A stretch of DNA of 64,000 bases from Bacteroidales bacterium (GTDB lineage Bacteria; Bacteroidota; Bacteroidia; Bacteroidales; UBA12077), in the NCBI GenBank assembly GCA_021108325.1, contig JAIORB010000119.1, forward strand, positions 32,679 through 96,678, given 5' to 3'. The position numbers and the translations under genes are program-made. Each line of letters begins with the position of its first letter. Positions within the stretch are counted from its first letter, which is position 1. This document shows, piece after piece, positions 52,399-61,245 of the stretch. The notes under the pieces are model-generated. The model did no database searches. It saw only the letters and a program-made list of their open reading frames with translations, and was not told where the DNA came from.

Positions 52399-52471
52399 AA
52401 GTTGTTATTTTATTGTCCAAAGATAAGGATTGAAAATTATAAATGCCTAAATAATTAGTAAAGTAAAAAAC

Positions 52472-53584
52472 GTGAAGCGTATATATATTGCAGTTACAAA
52501 TGATTTAGTCACCGACAACAGAATTCATAAAGTTGCAAGCACTTTATTGAAATCAGGTGCCGGAGTTACTATTATCGGGAGAAAGAAACCAAGAAGTTTA
52601 CAGCTTAAGAATCGTCCTTACCATACTAAGCGATTTCGATTATTTTTTAAACAGGGTCCTGGGTTTTATCTTGAATATAATATCCGCTTGTTTATCTATT
52701 TATTTTTCAGACGATTTGATATTATTGTAGCCAACGATCTGGATACATTGTTAGGTTCATATTACGCAAGCAAATTTAGACTTAAACATTTAGTGTATGA
52801 TAGTCACGAATATTTCACCGAAGTTCCTGAACTGGTAAACAGAGACTTTCCAAGAAAAGTATGGAAAATTATTGAAAGAAAAATTCTGCCCAAAATAAAT
52901 TATTCGTACACTGTTTCTGAATCCATCGCAAAAACATATCAAAAACAGTATGGCATAAAAATGAAAGTAATACGAAATGTTCCGTTTTATATTAATCAAA
53001 ATCTTCCTGATAAAACTCAAAAAAATGATGTCAAATATATTTTGTATCAAGGTTCGTTAAATGTTGGCCGAGGATTAGAACATATAATTGATGCCATGCA
53101 ATTTATTGAAAATGCAAAACTCATAATAACAGGCAATGGTGATATAGAAGAACAATTAAAAGAAAGAATACTGGATAAAGGATTAACTGAGAAAATTGAA
53201 TTAAAAGGCAGAATCCCGTTTGAGGATCTACCTGCTGAAACTGCAAAAGCCGATTTAGGAATTGCTCTCGAAGAAAATATTGGATTAAATTACTATTATG
53301 CCTTACCAAATAAACTTTTCGATTATATACAAGCTGGGGTTCCTGTTTTAGTTTCTCCGTTTCCTGAAATGCAAAAGATCGTGAATAAATACGAAATAGG
53401 AACTGTATACGATCATAAAGATCCGGAATCGCTGGCACAAAAAATATCAGAAATATTTAGGTTAAAGAATCGTTACAATAAGTGGAAAGAAAATACATTC
53501 ATTGCTGCTAAAGAACTTTGCTGGGAAAATGAAGAAAAAATTCTGATAGCGATTTATACAGAACTGGGAATACATTTCAAATAA
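52472..53584 (+). CDS. glycosyltransferase, GT4 family (GTG start)
   Basis: 370-residue GT-B fold enzyme. The N-terminal domain starts MKRIYIAVTNDLVTDNRIHK and has VANDLDTLLGSYYASKF and YDSHEYFTEVPELVNR; the C-terminal domain has YQGSLNVGRGLEHIIDAM, GRIPFEDLPAETAKADLGIA and the acceptor/donor region ALPNKLFDYIQAGVPVLVSP. It resembles family-4 transferases that act on cell-surface glycans. The start is a GTG at 52472, as the only nearby upstream ATG reads into a stop. No polysaccharide cluster surrounds it. Confidence 0.85.
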   Translation: MKRIYIAVTNDLVTDNRIHKVASTLLKSGAGVTIIGRKKPRSLQLKNRPYHTKRFRLFFKQGPGFYLEYNIRLFIYLFFRRFDIIVANDLDTLLGSYYASKFRLKHLVYDSHEYFTEVPELVNRDFPRKVWKIIERKILPKINYSYTVSESIAKTYQKQYGIKMKVIRNVPFYINQNLPDKTQKNDVKYILYQGSLNVGRGLEHIIDAMQFIENAKLIITGNGDIEEQLKERILDKGLTEKIELKGRIPFEDLPAETAKADLGIALEENIGLNYYYALPNKLFDYIQAGVPVLVSPFPEMQKIVNKYEIGTVYDHKDPESLAQKISEIFRLKNRYNKWKENTFIAAKELCWENEEKILIAIYTELGIHFK

Positions 53585-53648
53585 GCTTTAGTTTAATTTT
53601 ATATTTTAGGGGTATTAAATTTGGCATACGTTTTATAGAAAAAATTTG

Positions 53649-54203
53649 ATGCACAATATCAGTGATAATAACTTAATCCAAAAAATTAAGCTTGGCAATA
53701 AAAATGCTTTTGATCGCTTATTTTTTAAGTATTATAAACCTCTATATCGATTTGCTTTACACTTTTGCAATAATTCTACAATAGCAGAAGAATCTGTTCA
53801 AAAAACTTTTATAAAAATTTGGCAAAATAATTCAGATTTAGTTCCTACAGAAGATATTGGAAAACTCTTGTTTGTATACACTAAAAATGCTGTTATAGAT
53901 GAAATCAGGAAAGATGGTGCCAGAAGAAAACATGAAGGATTAGTTATAACAGAAATCATGATTGATGAGAATAATTCATGCGATGACAAATATTGGATAA
54001 AAGCTATTTTGGAAACAGGTATTGAAAAACTACCTAAAAAGGCAAAGGAAATTTTTCGTTTGGCAAAACAAGAAGGTTTAAGCATCAAAGAAATTGCTGA
54101 TTATTTAAAAATATCAAACAAGACAGTTGAAAATCAACTTACTATTGCATACAAGAAGCTACGCCAGCATCTTCAACCTTTTAAAAATCAGCTTAATTAT
54201 TAG
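53649..54203 (+). CDS. ECF RNA polymerase sigma factor (FecI-like)
   Basis: 184-residue sigma-70 ECF factor. The start is ATG 53649 (MHNISDNNLIQKIK), preceded by an in-frame TTG. Region 2 is about 12-80 (LGNKNAFDRLFFKYYKPLYR, then IAEESVQKTFIKIWQN) and region 4 about 124-180 (LPKKAKEIFRLAKQEGLSIK, ADYLKISNKTVENQLTIAYK). The next gene is a FecR anti-sigma factor starting 34 nt downstream, so this is a surface-signalling pair. No TonB receptor or SusCD gene follows. Confidence 0.92.
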   Translation: MHNISDNNLIQKIKLGNKNAFDRLFFKYYKPLYRFALHFCNNSTIAEESVQKTFIKIWQNNSDLVPTEDIGKLLFVYTKNAVIDEIRKDGARRKHEGLVITEIMIDENNSCDDKYWIKAILETGIEKLPKKAKEIFRLAKQEGLSIKEIADYLKISNKTVENQLTIAYKKLRQHLQPFKNQLNY

Positions 54204-54237
54204 GGGATTAAACTTTCAGAACCGTTATACGATTAGA

Positions 54238-55185
54238 ATGAAAAAATTACACAACATATTTAAAAATAAGAAAAAAGTAAACAAAGATTTTGATCCTGAT
54301 ATTGATAAAATATTAACAGATCATAATTTAAATTATTCTGATATTGATTTTGAAAATAAAGACTCTGATGTATTAAAATCATACCGTAATTTAAATTCTC
54401 AAATTAATAAAAACTCAAATTATTTTAAAAATCTAAGATCATTTATTCCTTTCTTTAACTATAAAGCAATACTAAAACCAGCTTATACAATTGTTCTTAC
54501 AACAATAGTAATATTTGCAGTTATTGAGTTTAAAAAAATAAACAAGGATGTTGAGTATGTAGAAATTACAGTTGATAAAGGCGAGAAAATAACTTTACAT
54601 TTAAATGACAATTTCACGATCTGGCTTAATTCCGAAACAACAATTAAGATTCCAATGGAGTTAAAAAGAAACGCTAAGATATTTTTAGATGGAGAAGCCT
54701 ATTTTGAAGTTAATCAAGATAAGAAAGTAACAATTATTTCTGGTGGAATTACTTTTGAAACTAAGGATTGTGATTTTCATATCAATTCCAAATTCAATAA
54801 CGAGTTAGTAGCTCATGTAAAAGAAGGCAGTTTGGATTTCTATAATCCTGATTTTCCAAAATCTACTAAATTAAGTTTAAGCAATGGAGATAAAGCATTA
54901 TTCAATCCTATAGTAAACTTTATTGCTGTTGAAAAAGAAAATGACACGAACTATTTAGCCTGGCATACAGGATTATTAGACTTTGACAATATAAGTTTAA
55001 ATGAAGTATCAGAAATTATATCATGTTATTTTGACATTCCTGTTCAAGTTGCAAACCCAGACTTACAATATAAAAAATTTACCGCATCATTTAAGGATGC
55101 AGATATTGACAAAATTTTAGAAAAATTACAATTAAGTTTTAATTGCGAAATCTCCGGAGATGGTAGCAAACTTGTTATTAACTAA
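54238..55185 (+). CDS. FecR-family anti-sigma factor
   Basis: 315-residue inner-membrane anti-sigma factor. Start at ATG 54238 (MKKLHNIFKNKKKVNKD). Domains: cytoplasmic N terminus (about 1-75), one membrane helix at about 85-101 (YTIVLTTIVIFAVIEF), FecR periplasmic domain (about 115-225, with KITLHLNDNFTIWLNSETTI, then FLDGEAYFEVNQDK) and a DUF4974-type C-terminal domain (about 240-315, LLDFDNISLNEVSEIISCYF). It pairs with the upstream ECF sigma. The N-terminal region is shorter and more charged than in many homologues. Confidence 0.9.
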   Translation: MKKLHNIFKNKKKVNKDFDPDIDKILTDHNLNYSDIDFENKDSDVLKSYRNLNSQINKNSNYFKNLRSFIPFFNYKAILKPAYTIVLTTIVIFAVIEFKKINKDVEYVEITVDKGEKITLHLNDNFTIWLNSETTIKIPMELKRNAKIFLDGEAYFEVNQDKKVTIISGGITFETKDCDFHINSKFNNELVAHVKEGSLDFYNPDFPKSTKLSLSNGDKALFNPIVNFIAVEKENDTNYLAWHTGLLDFDNISLNEVSEIISCYFDIPVQVANPDLQYKKFTASFKDADIDKILEKLQLSFNCEISGDGSKLVIN

Positions 55186-55196
55186 AAAATAAAACC

Positions 55197-56021
55197 ATGA
55201 GAAAAATAATATTACTTGCTATTACAATAATTTTTAGCACACAGATCAATAGCTTTTCGCAAGCACTAGATGAATTATACGCCAAACTAGATGAAGATCA
55301 GAAAGAAGAAATATATCTTATAGATTTTGAGTTTAATTTAAAACCAAATAAAGAACAACGTCATTCAATTGTATTGAGTAAAAGAACATTATATGGCTGG
55401 TATGCATATCTTTCAGAAAAAAAACAAATTCAAATCACCTTATATGACGATTATGAGAATCTTATAAGCCACAATAAATCTACGGATGAAGGTCTTGTAA
55501 GTTTTACTACAAGATGTAACAAAACCGGGATTTATCATCTTTTTATTAAAAATACATCAGAAGAAAATGTAAATAGTACTATATTACTAACTTTTGCAGG
55601 CAGATTTAAACCAAAAGATATTGAGAAAATAATACCTAAAGTTGAACAAACAGATACAATAAACAATTCAGGACTAGAATATACTCAAAAAGATGAAAGC
55701 TATTATTTCAAAGTGGATAAAATGCCTAAATTCAGGGATAAAGAAAATAAACATAAAGACTTTAATGAATTTATTAAAAGAAAATTAAAATATCCACAGG
55801 ATGCAATCAATAAAAAAATTGAAGGTCGAGTTTCTGTCCAATTTGTAGTAGATAAAGAAGGATATGTAAAAGAAGCTAAAATAGCACATGGAGTACACCC
55901 TTCAATTAACCAAGAAGCTTTAAGAATTGTATACAGTTCTCCTAAATGGGAACCTGGAATCCAGGATGGAGAACCTGTTGATGTCATATTTACATTTCCT
56001 ATTGAATTTAAATTACCATAA
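55197..56021 (+). CDS. TonB-C-terminal-domain exported protein
   Basis: 274-residue protein with a signal peptide or N-terminal anchor (MRKIILLAITIIFSTQINSF, then SQA). A middle section (about 25-150) is beta-rich and not recognised. The end is a TonB C-terminal domain (about 195-274): FIKRKLKYPQDAINKKIEGR, VSVQFVVDKEGYVKEAKIAHG, SINQEALRIVYSSPKWEPGI, VDVIFTFPIEFKL. It lacks the Pro-rich spacer of classical TonB. It starts 11 nt after the FecR gene, so it is the third gene of that signalling operon, in place of the usual TonB-dependent receptor. Confidence 0.78.
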   Translation: MRKIILLAITIIFSTQINSFSQALDELYAKLDEDQKEEIYLIDFEFNLKPNKEQRHSIVLSKRTLYGWYAYLSEKKQIQITLYDDYENLISHNKSTDEGLVSFTTRCNKTGIYHLFIKNTSEENVNSTILLTFAGRFKPKDIEKIIPKVEQTDTINNSGLEYTQKDESYYFKVDKMPKFRDKENKHKDFNEFIKRKLKYPQDAINKKIEGRVSVQFVVDKEGYVKEAKIAHGVHPSINQEALRIVYSSPKWEPGIQDGEPVDVIFTFPIEFKLP

Positions 56022-56040
56022 TAACATTCTTCGATTTTAA

Positions 56041-56105
56041 ACCGCTAAGACGCAAAAGTTTTAAAGTATTTATATTTTAGTTTTGCGCCTTAGCGTCTTT
56101 GCGGT
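56041..56105. repeat. REP-like palindrome ACCGCTAAGACGCAAA
   Basis: 65-bp element with left end ACCGCTAAGACGCAAAA and right end TTTTGCGCCTTAGCGTCTTT then GCGGT, an imperfect inverted repeat of a type widespread in Bacteroidota. It separates the TonB-like gene from the convergent mltG. A decayed fragment (GGTGCTTAGCGCCTTTGC) lies between exbD and blaI at about 25137. Confidence 0.75.
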
Positions 56106-56132
56106 AAATTTCAACTCTGCCAATAATATTCT

Positions 56133-57170
56133 TTACCTCCAAATTCTTTCTTTGTTTAATGCTCGCTGATAATTACGGGCATTTATATTATGTTGTGAAA
56201 GTGTTTTTGCAAAGTTATGGTATCCTGAAAAATCAGATTTAGCACAAAAGTACAGATAACTATGGCTTTCATAATTTAAAACTGCATCAATAGCCGAAAT
56301 AGAAGGAATAGAAATTGGTCCCGGTGGTAATCCATAACGCTTATAAGTGTTATATGGCGAATCAATTTGTTTATGAACATTCAAAACTCTTTTAATAGAA
56401 AAATCACCAAGAGCAAATTTCAATGTTGGATCGGCCTGTAAATGCATTCTCCTGCGTAAACGATTAATGTAGACTCCTGCAACTCTTGGCATTTCTTTGC
56501 TATAATAAGTTTCTTCATCGACTATAGAAGCTAGAGTTGTTACTTCTTCGGGAGTTAAATTTAAAATCGCCGCTTTCCTTTTTCTCTCATCATTCCAGAA
56601 CCTTTGGTATTCTTTATACATCCGGTCAATAAATTTTTCAGCTGAGGTATTCCACCAAAACTCGTAAGTGTTTGGTAAAAAAATACAAGTGAAAGTTTCT
56701 TGTATTAATCCATATTCTGTAATTAAAGAATCATTATAAAGCAATTTTATTAGAGTTAGCGAATCGGGCTCAATTTGTTTTGAAATCTTTCCGGCTAATT
56801 GTTCTCTTGTTCTTATACTGTTAAAAACAACCTTAACAGGATCTTGAAATCCTGATCGTAATTTATCGATCAGATCATTATTATTCATTAAACTGTCCAG
56901 TCTGTACCTTCCAGGGTATACATGATTTGGGTAGTTCTTCTTTTCGGCCAACCATTTAAAAGAACGAATATCTTTAAGTATACTATCTCTTTCTAAAATT
57001 TGAATAATAGAACTATAATCAGAACCGGTTGGAATATATAAATAATGTGAATGCTCGTTAATATTGGGTTTATATATATTTTTGTATGCATTTAAAGCAA
57101 TAGTAATTACCGTGATAATTACTAAGACCATAAGAGGAACAATATATTTAATAAAAGTGGTTTTTTTCAT
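56133..57170 (-). CDS. mltG: endolytic transglycosylase MltG
   Basis: 345-residue inner-membrane lytic transglycosylase that ends growing peptidoglycan strands. One N-terminal helix at about 9-27. The YceG domain includes YIPTGSDYSSIIQIL (LysM-like start), LIKLLYNDSLI, FLPNTYEFWW and the catalytic Glu in ASIVDEETYYSKEMPRVAGV, followed by QADPTLKFALGD and the end PGPISIPSISAIDAVLNYES. It is monocistronic and convergent with the TonB-like gene. The length is normal. Confidence 0.93.
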   Translation of the reverse strand: MKKTTFIKYIVPLMVLVIITVITIALNAYKNIYKPNINEHSHYLYIPTGSDYSSIIQILERDSILKDIRSFKWLAEKKNYPNHVYPGRYRLDSLMNNNDLIDKLRSGFQDPVKVVFNSIRTREQLAGKISKQIEPDSLTLIKLLYNDSLITEYGLIQETFTCIFLPNTYEFWWNTSAEKFIDRMYKEYQRFWNDERKRKAAILNLTPEEVTTLASIVDEETYYSKEMPRVAGVYINRLRRRMHLQADPTLKFALGDFSIKRVLNVHKQIDSPYNTYKRYGLPPGPISIPSISAIDAVLNYESHSYLYFCAKSDFSGYHNFAKTLSQHNINARNYQRALNKERIWR

Positions 57171-57383
57171 CTTATATTACTTTTTTAAAATAAATTACGA
57201 ACAAAAGTATTACTATTTTGTTTTCTTTACTTTATAAAAATCGTATTATTATGTATAATTTTAAACATTCAGTCAATCTTTTTGCAATTATTTATAAATT
57301 AGTTGTAAATTAGTATTGATTTTTACTTTATTTGGTAAATTTTCTTTAAATTGGGTTAAAATTTTAGATTAGGATATTTGAAT

Positions 57384-57752
57384 ATGAAAGATTTAATAAT
57401 AAAGGGTACAGAAAAAACTCCTTCCGTTACATTAAATAATAATGGTGTTTTAAAAATCGAGGGGCGTTCTATACCTGAAGATGCCGCTAAATTCTTCAAG
57501 CCTCTTCTTGATTGGACCAAAGATTTTACTGCAGGCGAAATACGTGTTGATATTAAACTTGAATATTTTAATACTAGCTCATCCAAATTTATTTTGGAAA
57601 TGTTAAGACTTCTTGAAAATAACCCTGACAATAATAACATTCTTGTAAACTGGTTTTATGAAGAAGGAGATTTAGATGTTTTAGAATCCGGACAGTATTT
57701 TGAATCTATTATTGGAATACCTTTCAAATACATTGAATACGAAGAACTTTAA
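57384..57752 (+). CDS. SiaC-family phosphoprotein (DUF1987)
   Basis: 122-residue protein of the SiaC/DUF1987 type, a partner-switching substrate dephosphorylated by a SpoIIE-type phosphatase. The start is ATG 57384 (MKDLIIKGTEKTPSVTLNNN) with an in-frame TTG 6 nt upstream. The characteristic segments are EIRVDIKLEYFNTSSSKFIL (about 53-72) and VLVNWFYEEGDLDVLESGQYF-like sequence near the C terminus (NWFYEEGDLDVLESGQYF). The phosphatase and two receiver domains are encoded just downstream. No SiaB-like kinase was seen here. Confidence 0.85.
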   Translation: MKDLIIKGTEKTPSVTLNNNGVLKIEGRSIPEDAAKFFKPLLDWTKDFTAGEIRVDIKLEYFNTSSSKFILEMLRLLENNPDNNNILVNWFYEEGDLDVLESGQYFESIIGIPFKYIEYEEL

Positions 57753-57809
57753 TTCATTCGTGTTTAGCCTTTTTGGGGCCATAACTATCTACTTATAAAT
57801 ATTTTGCTT

Positions 57810-57869
57810 ATGAAAAAAATTGTTGTTTTTCTTTTATTAACAGCATTTACAAGAGTGTTATTTACTTAA
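57810..57869 (+). CDS. possible 19-aa signal-peptide-like ORF
   Basis: ATG AAA AAA ATT GTT onwards encodes MKKIVVFLLLTAFTRVLFT, exactly like an isolated signal peptide, then stops. It lies between siaC and the receiver gene. It may be a relic of a lost exported gene or a chance ORF; no other remains are visible after the stop. Confidence 0.2.
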   Translation: MKKIVVFLLLTAFTRVLFT

Positions 57870-57930
57870 AAAAATAGATGCAAATCCGTTACCAAACTAA
57901 CAATTTCAACAAAAATATAATTGAGTTTTT

Positions 57931-58299
57931 ATGGAAAAAACAGTTTTAATAGTAGATGACTCAAATACAAATAATTTTCTTTTACAAAGTATTCTTGAAA
58001 GTGAAGGAATATGCTCGTCAATTGCCTTAAGTGGAAAAGAAGCTTTTAATTATCTGAAAATTGAAAAGCCCGCATTAATTTTATTAGATATAATGATGCC
58101 AAGTATTGATGGCTTTACAGTTTTGAAGAAAATTAAAAGTAGCCCTGAAACTATGGAGATTCCTGTTGTTTTTATTACTGCTAAAAACGATGACCATTTA
58201 AAACAAAAAGCCATTGAAGCAGGTGCTAAAGATTTAATTCAAAAACCAATTGATGTTAATAAAGTATTAGATATTGTTAAACATATATTACTTAATTAA
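57931..58299 (+). CDS. single-domain response regulator
   Basis: 122-residue receiver domain without output domain (CheY-like). The acidic pair is in VLIVDDSNTNNFLLQ (Asp9, Asp10), the phosphoacceptor Asp in ALILLDIMMPSIDGFT (about 54), the Thr in VFITAKND and the Lys in DLIQKPIDV. It is 8 nt before the SpoIIE-type phosphatase gene, so they are co-transcribed, and it likely relays phosphate from a separately encoded histidine kinase to the phosphatase module. Confidence 0.92.
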   Translation: MEKTVLIVDDSNTNNFLLQSILESEGICSSIALSGKEAFNYLKIEKPALILLDIMMPSIDGFTVLKKIKSSPETMEIPVVFITAKNDDHLKQKAIEAGAKDLIQKPIDVNKVLDIVKHILLN

Positions 58300-58307
58300 T
58301 CACTAAA

Positions 58308-59810
58308 ATGACAAAACAGAAATCAAATAAGGGAATTTCAAACAATAATTCAGAGCTTAGTAAAGAAAATATATTATTTAAAGAGCTTGAAGAGTGTAAA
58401 AAGAAAATCTCGGACCTGGAAAAAGAAACTGATTTCTATATAAAACAAGGTGATGTTATTACCAACCAGCGAGCTAAAATTCAGAAAGAAAGAGACAGCC
58501 TGACAATTGAGAAAAAAGACATGATAAAGCAAAAAGCTTTATTGGAACAAGATCTTAATTTTATTATGAAACAAGGTGATAAAATTGCTGAACAGACACA
58601 TAAAATTAAGATTCAACATAAACTTGTTCAAAAACAAAATAAAAAGATCGAAGATAGTATTTTATATGCCAAGAGAATTCAATCGGCTGTTCTGCCCCCA
58701 AACAGGTTTATTCAACATCTCCTCTCGGAACATTTTATTTTTTACAAACCAAGAGATATTGTAAGTGGAGATTTTTACTGGACGAAACAAGTTGACGATA
58801 AAATTTTTATTGCTGCTGCTGATTGTACCGGGCATGGTGTTCCAGGGGCATTAATGAGCATGTTGGGTATTACATTTTTAAATGAAACTATTAATAAAAA
58901 TCCCAATATACATGCTAATGAGATCCTTAATGAACTTAGGATTCATATTATTAGTTCGCTACGTCAAACAGGCTCGTCAGGCGAAAGCCGTGACGGACTA
59001 GATATAGCTCTATGTATTATTGATCATAAAAAACAAATATTAGAATATGCAGGAGCAAACAATCCATTATATTTAATTCGAAACAAAGAACTTATAGAAA
59101 CAAAAGCTGATAGAATGCCAATTGGTATTCATCGAAAAGCTAAAGAATCATTTCAAAATCATATAATTAAGTTACAAAAGGATGATTTAATTTATTTATT
59201 TTCTGATGGCTTTGTAGACCAGTTTGGTGGAGAAGATGGAAGAAAGTATTTGTCTGCAAATTTCAAAAAACTACTAATTAAAAATTGCTCTCAAGCACTT
59301 AATGATCAAAAAATCATTTTAGAAGAAACTTTTGAAGAATGGAAAGGAGAAAGAACACAGTTAGACGATATTCTTATTATTGGTTTTAAAATTGCTTTTG
59401 ATAAAGAAGAAATAAAATCGAAGCTTAATTACGACTGGGCCGAAAAAACTATTTTAATAGCTGAAGATGATGAAGCAAATATGCTTTTATTAAAAAAAGC
59501 ACTTGAAAAAACAAATGCAGATATAATTCAAGCTGAAAATGGAAAGGATGCTGTAAAATTATTTAGAACTAATCCCGACATTGATGTTATCCTAATGGAT
59601 ATAAGGATGCCAATTATGGATGGAATAGAGGCTACAACCCAAATCAAACAAATCGATGATAACATTCCGATTATTGTTCAAACAGCTTTTACTATGTCAT
59701 CAGAAAAAGAAAAAAGTTTTAAAGCAGGTTGTGACGATTATATTACAAAGCCAATAAATATAAAAGAACTATATGCAACTATTTGCAAATACGTAGAAAA
59801 ACATGACTAA
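58308..59810 (+). CDS. SpoIIE-type PP2C phosphatase fused to a C-terminal receiver domain
   Basis: 500-residue signalling protein. Domains in order: coiled coil (about 20-115, KELEECKKKISDLEKETDFY and repeated FIMKQGDKI-type heptads), linker KIEDSILYAKRIQSAVLPP, SpoIIE PP2C phosphatase (about 125-360; metal Asp in IVSGDFYWTKQ and AADCTGHGVPGALMSMLG) and a receiver (about 383-500; ILIAEDDEANMLLLKK, IDVILMDIRMPIMDG with the phosphoacceptor Asp, YITKPINIKEL). It should dephosphorylate SiaC. Having the receiver at the C terminus after the phosphatase is noteworthy. Confidence 0.9.
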   Translation: MTKQKSNKGISNNNSELSKENILFKELEECKKKISDLEKETDFYIKQGDVITNQRAKIQKERDSLTIEKKDMIKQKALLEQDLNFIMKQGDKIAEQTHKIKIQHKLVQKQNKKIEDSILYAKRIQSAVLPPNRFIQHLLSEHFIFYKPRDIVSGDFYWTKQVDDKIFIAAADCTGHGVPGALMSMLGITFLNETINKNPNIHANEILNELRIHIISSLRQTGSSGESRDGLDIALCIIDHKKQILEYAGANNPLYLIRNKELIETKADRMPIGIHRKAKESFQNHIIKLQKDDLIYLFSDGFVDQFGGEDGRKYLSANFKKLLIKNCSQALNDQKIILEETFEEWKGERTQLDDILIIGFKIAFDKEEIKSKLNYDWAEKTILIAEDDEANMLLLKKALEKTNADIIQAENGKDAVKLFRTNPDIDVILMDIRMPIMDGIEATTQIKQIDDNIPIIVQTAFTMSSEKEKSFKAGCDDYITKPINIKELYATICKYVEKHD

Positions 59811-59812
59811 AT

Positions 59813-59840
59813 AAAAAATCCGGAAAAACCCGGATTTTTT
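59813..59840 (+). terminator. terminator of the SiaC/receiver/phosphatase genes
   Basis: AAAAAATCCGG and CCGGATTTTTT with a loop of about 6 nt, 3 bp after the stop codon; usable from both sides, as the aminotransferase gene is convergent. Confidence 0.88.
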
Positions 59841-59859
59841 ATTATCTTTTCAAATCTTA

Positions 59860-61056
59860 CTATTTCAATTTCTCTAATACGGTTTTCATTCTTTTTATTG
59901 CTTCCTGAAGGTTCTCATCAGATGTAGCATAAGAAAATCGCAAATAATCAGGAGAACCAAAAGCAGATCCCGGAACAGTAGCTACATGAGCCTTATTTAA
60001 AATATACATTGATAAATCAGATGCATTATTTATAGTTTTTTCACCATCCGACTTCCCGAAAAATGATTTTACCTCAGGAAACATGTAAAATGCTCCTTCA
60101 GGTACATTTACTTTAAACCCTTCAATTTCTCTTGTTAATTTAACGACTAAATCTCTCCTTCGTTTGAAAGCTGTAACCATTTCGGTAATGCTTGTAGTTT
60201 CGATATTAAGTGCAGCAACAGCAGCCATTTGCGATACGGAAGAAGCGCCAGATGTTAATTGACCCTGAATTTTATTACAAGCTTTTGCAATCCATTTTGG
60301 TGCAGCAATATATCCAATTCGCCATCCGGTCATTGCATATCCTTTAGATACACCATTAATAATAATTACTTTATCGCGAATAAATTCGAACTGTGCAATA
60401 CTTTCATGTTTCCCCGCAAAATTAATATGCTCGTAAATTTCATCAGATAAAATAAACATATCTACTCCGCTATTTGCTACTACCTCAGCTATAGCTTTTA
60501 ACTCACTTTTTGAATACAAGCTACCTGAAGGATTTGATGGTGAGCATAAAAACATTGCCTTTGTTTTTGGAGTAATGGCATTTTTTAATTGCTCAGGAGT
60601 AATTTTAAAATCCGAATCAATTGAAGTTTCAATAATCACATTTTTACCCTCAGCAAGTTTAACAAGCTCAACATAACTAACCCAGTATGGTGCAGGAACT
60701 ATCACCTCATCGCCTTTATTAACTAAAGATAAAATTACGTTAGCTAAAGAATGTTTTGCACCATTTGAAACAATAATCTGATCCGTTCCATATTCAAGGT
60801 TGTTTTCTCTTTTTAATTTTCCGGAAATTGCTTTTAACAACTGTGGATATCCGGGTACAGGCGAATAATGACTATAATTATCATTAATTGCCTTAATCGC
60901 AGCTTCTTTTATATGCTGTGGTGTATTAAAATCAGGCTCTCCAACACTTAAATTAATAACATCAATACCCTGGGCCTGCAAATCACGGCTTTTCTGGCTC
61001 ATCTCAAGAGTTTGAGAAATAGCTAAACTTGATACTCTTTGCGAAACATTTTCCAT
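59860..61056 (-). CDS. aspC: aspartate aminotransferase (PLP class I)
   Basis: 398-residue fold type I aminotransferase, subgroup Ib. Landmarks are INLSVGEPDFNTPQHIKEAA near residue 34, YSPVPGYPQLLKAISGKL, NGAKHSLANVILSL, IVPAPYWVSYVELV, LCSPSNPSGSLYSKSEL with the Asn, MFILSDEIYEHINFAG with the PLP Asp, the PLP Lys in INGVSKGYAMTGWRIGYIAA, and the C-terminal Arg in DYLRFSYATS. It transfers the amino group between aspartate and 2-oxoglutarate. The gene is monocistronic. The symbol denotes family. Confidence 0.93.
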   Translation of the reverse strand: MENVSQRVSSLAISQTLEMSQKSRDLQAQGIDVINLSVGEPDFNTPQHIKEAAIKAINDNYSHYSPVPGYPQLLKAISGKLKRENNLEYGTDQIIVSNGAKHSLANVILSLVNKGDEVIVPAPYWVSYVELVKLAEGKNVIIETSIDSDFKITPEQLKNAITPKTKAMFLCSPSNPSGSLYSKSELKAIAEVVANSGVDMFILSDEIYEHINFAGKHESIAQFEFIRDKVIIINGVSKGYAMTGWRIGYIAAPKWIAKACNKIQGQLTSGASSVSQMAAVAALNIETTSITEMVTAFKRRRDLVVKLTREIEGFKVNVPEGAFYMFPEVKSFFGKSDGEKTINNASDLSMYILNKAHVATVPGSAFGSPDYLRFSYATSDENLQEAIKRMKTVLEKLK

Positions 61057-61245
61057 AATTCAAAAAATTAAAAAAGGTTAATGTACCTACATCAACCAAT
61101 ATGTTTTATTTTTTTTAAATTTGATCTAAACTAATAGTTTAAAACCTTTTTCTTTACAATGTAAAGATAAAATAAATAAAGGTATTAATTTGTGTTGTAA
61201 AACAATATCATATAAATTGCAACTAAAATAATCAAGATCAATAAC

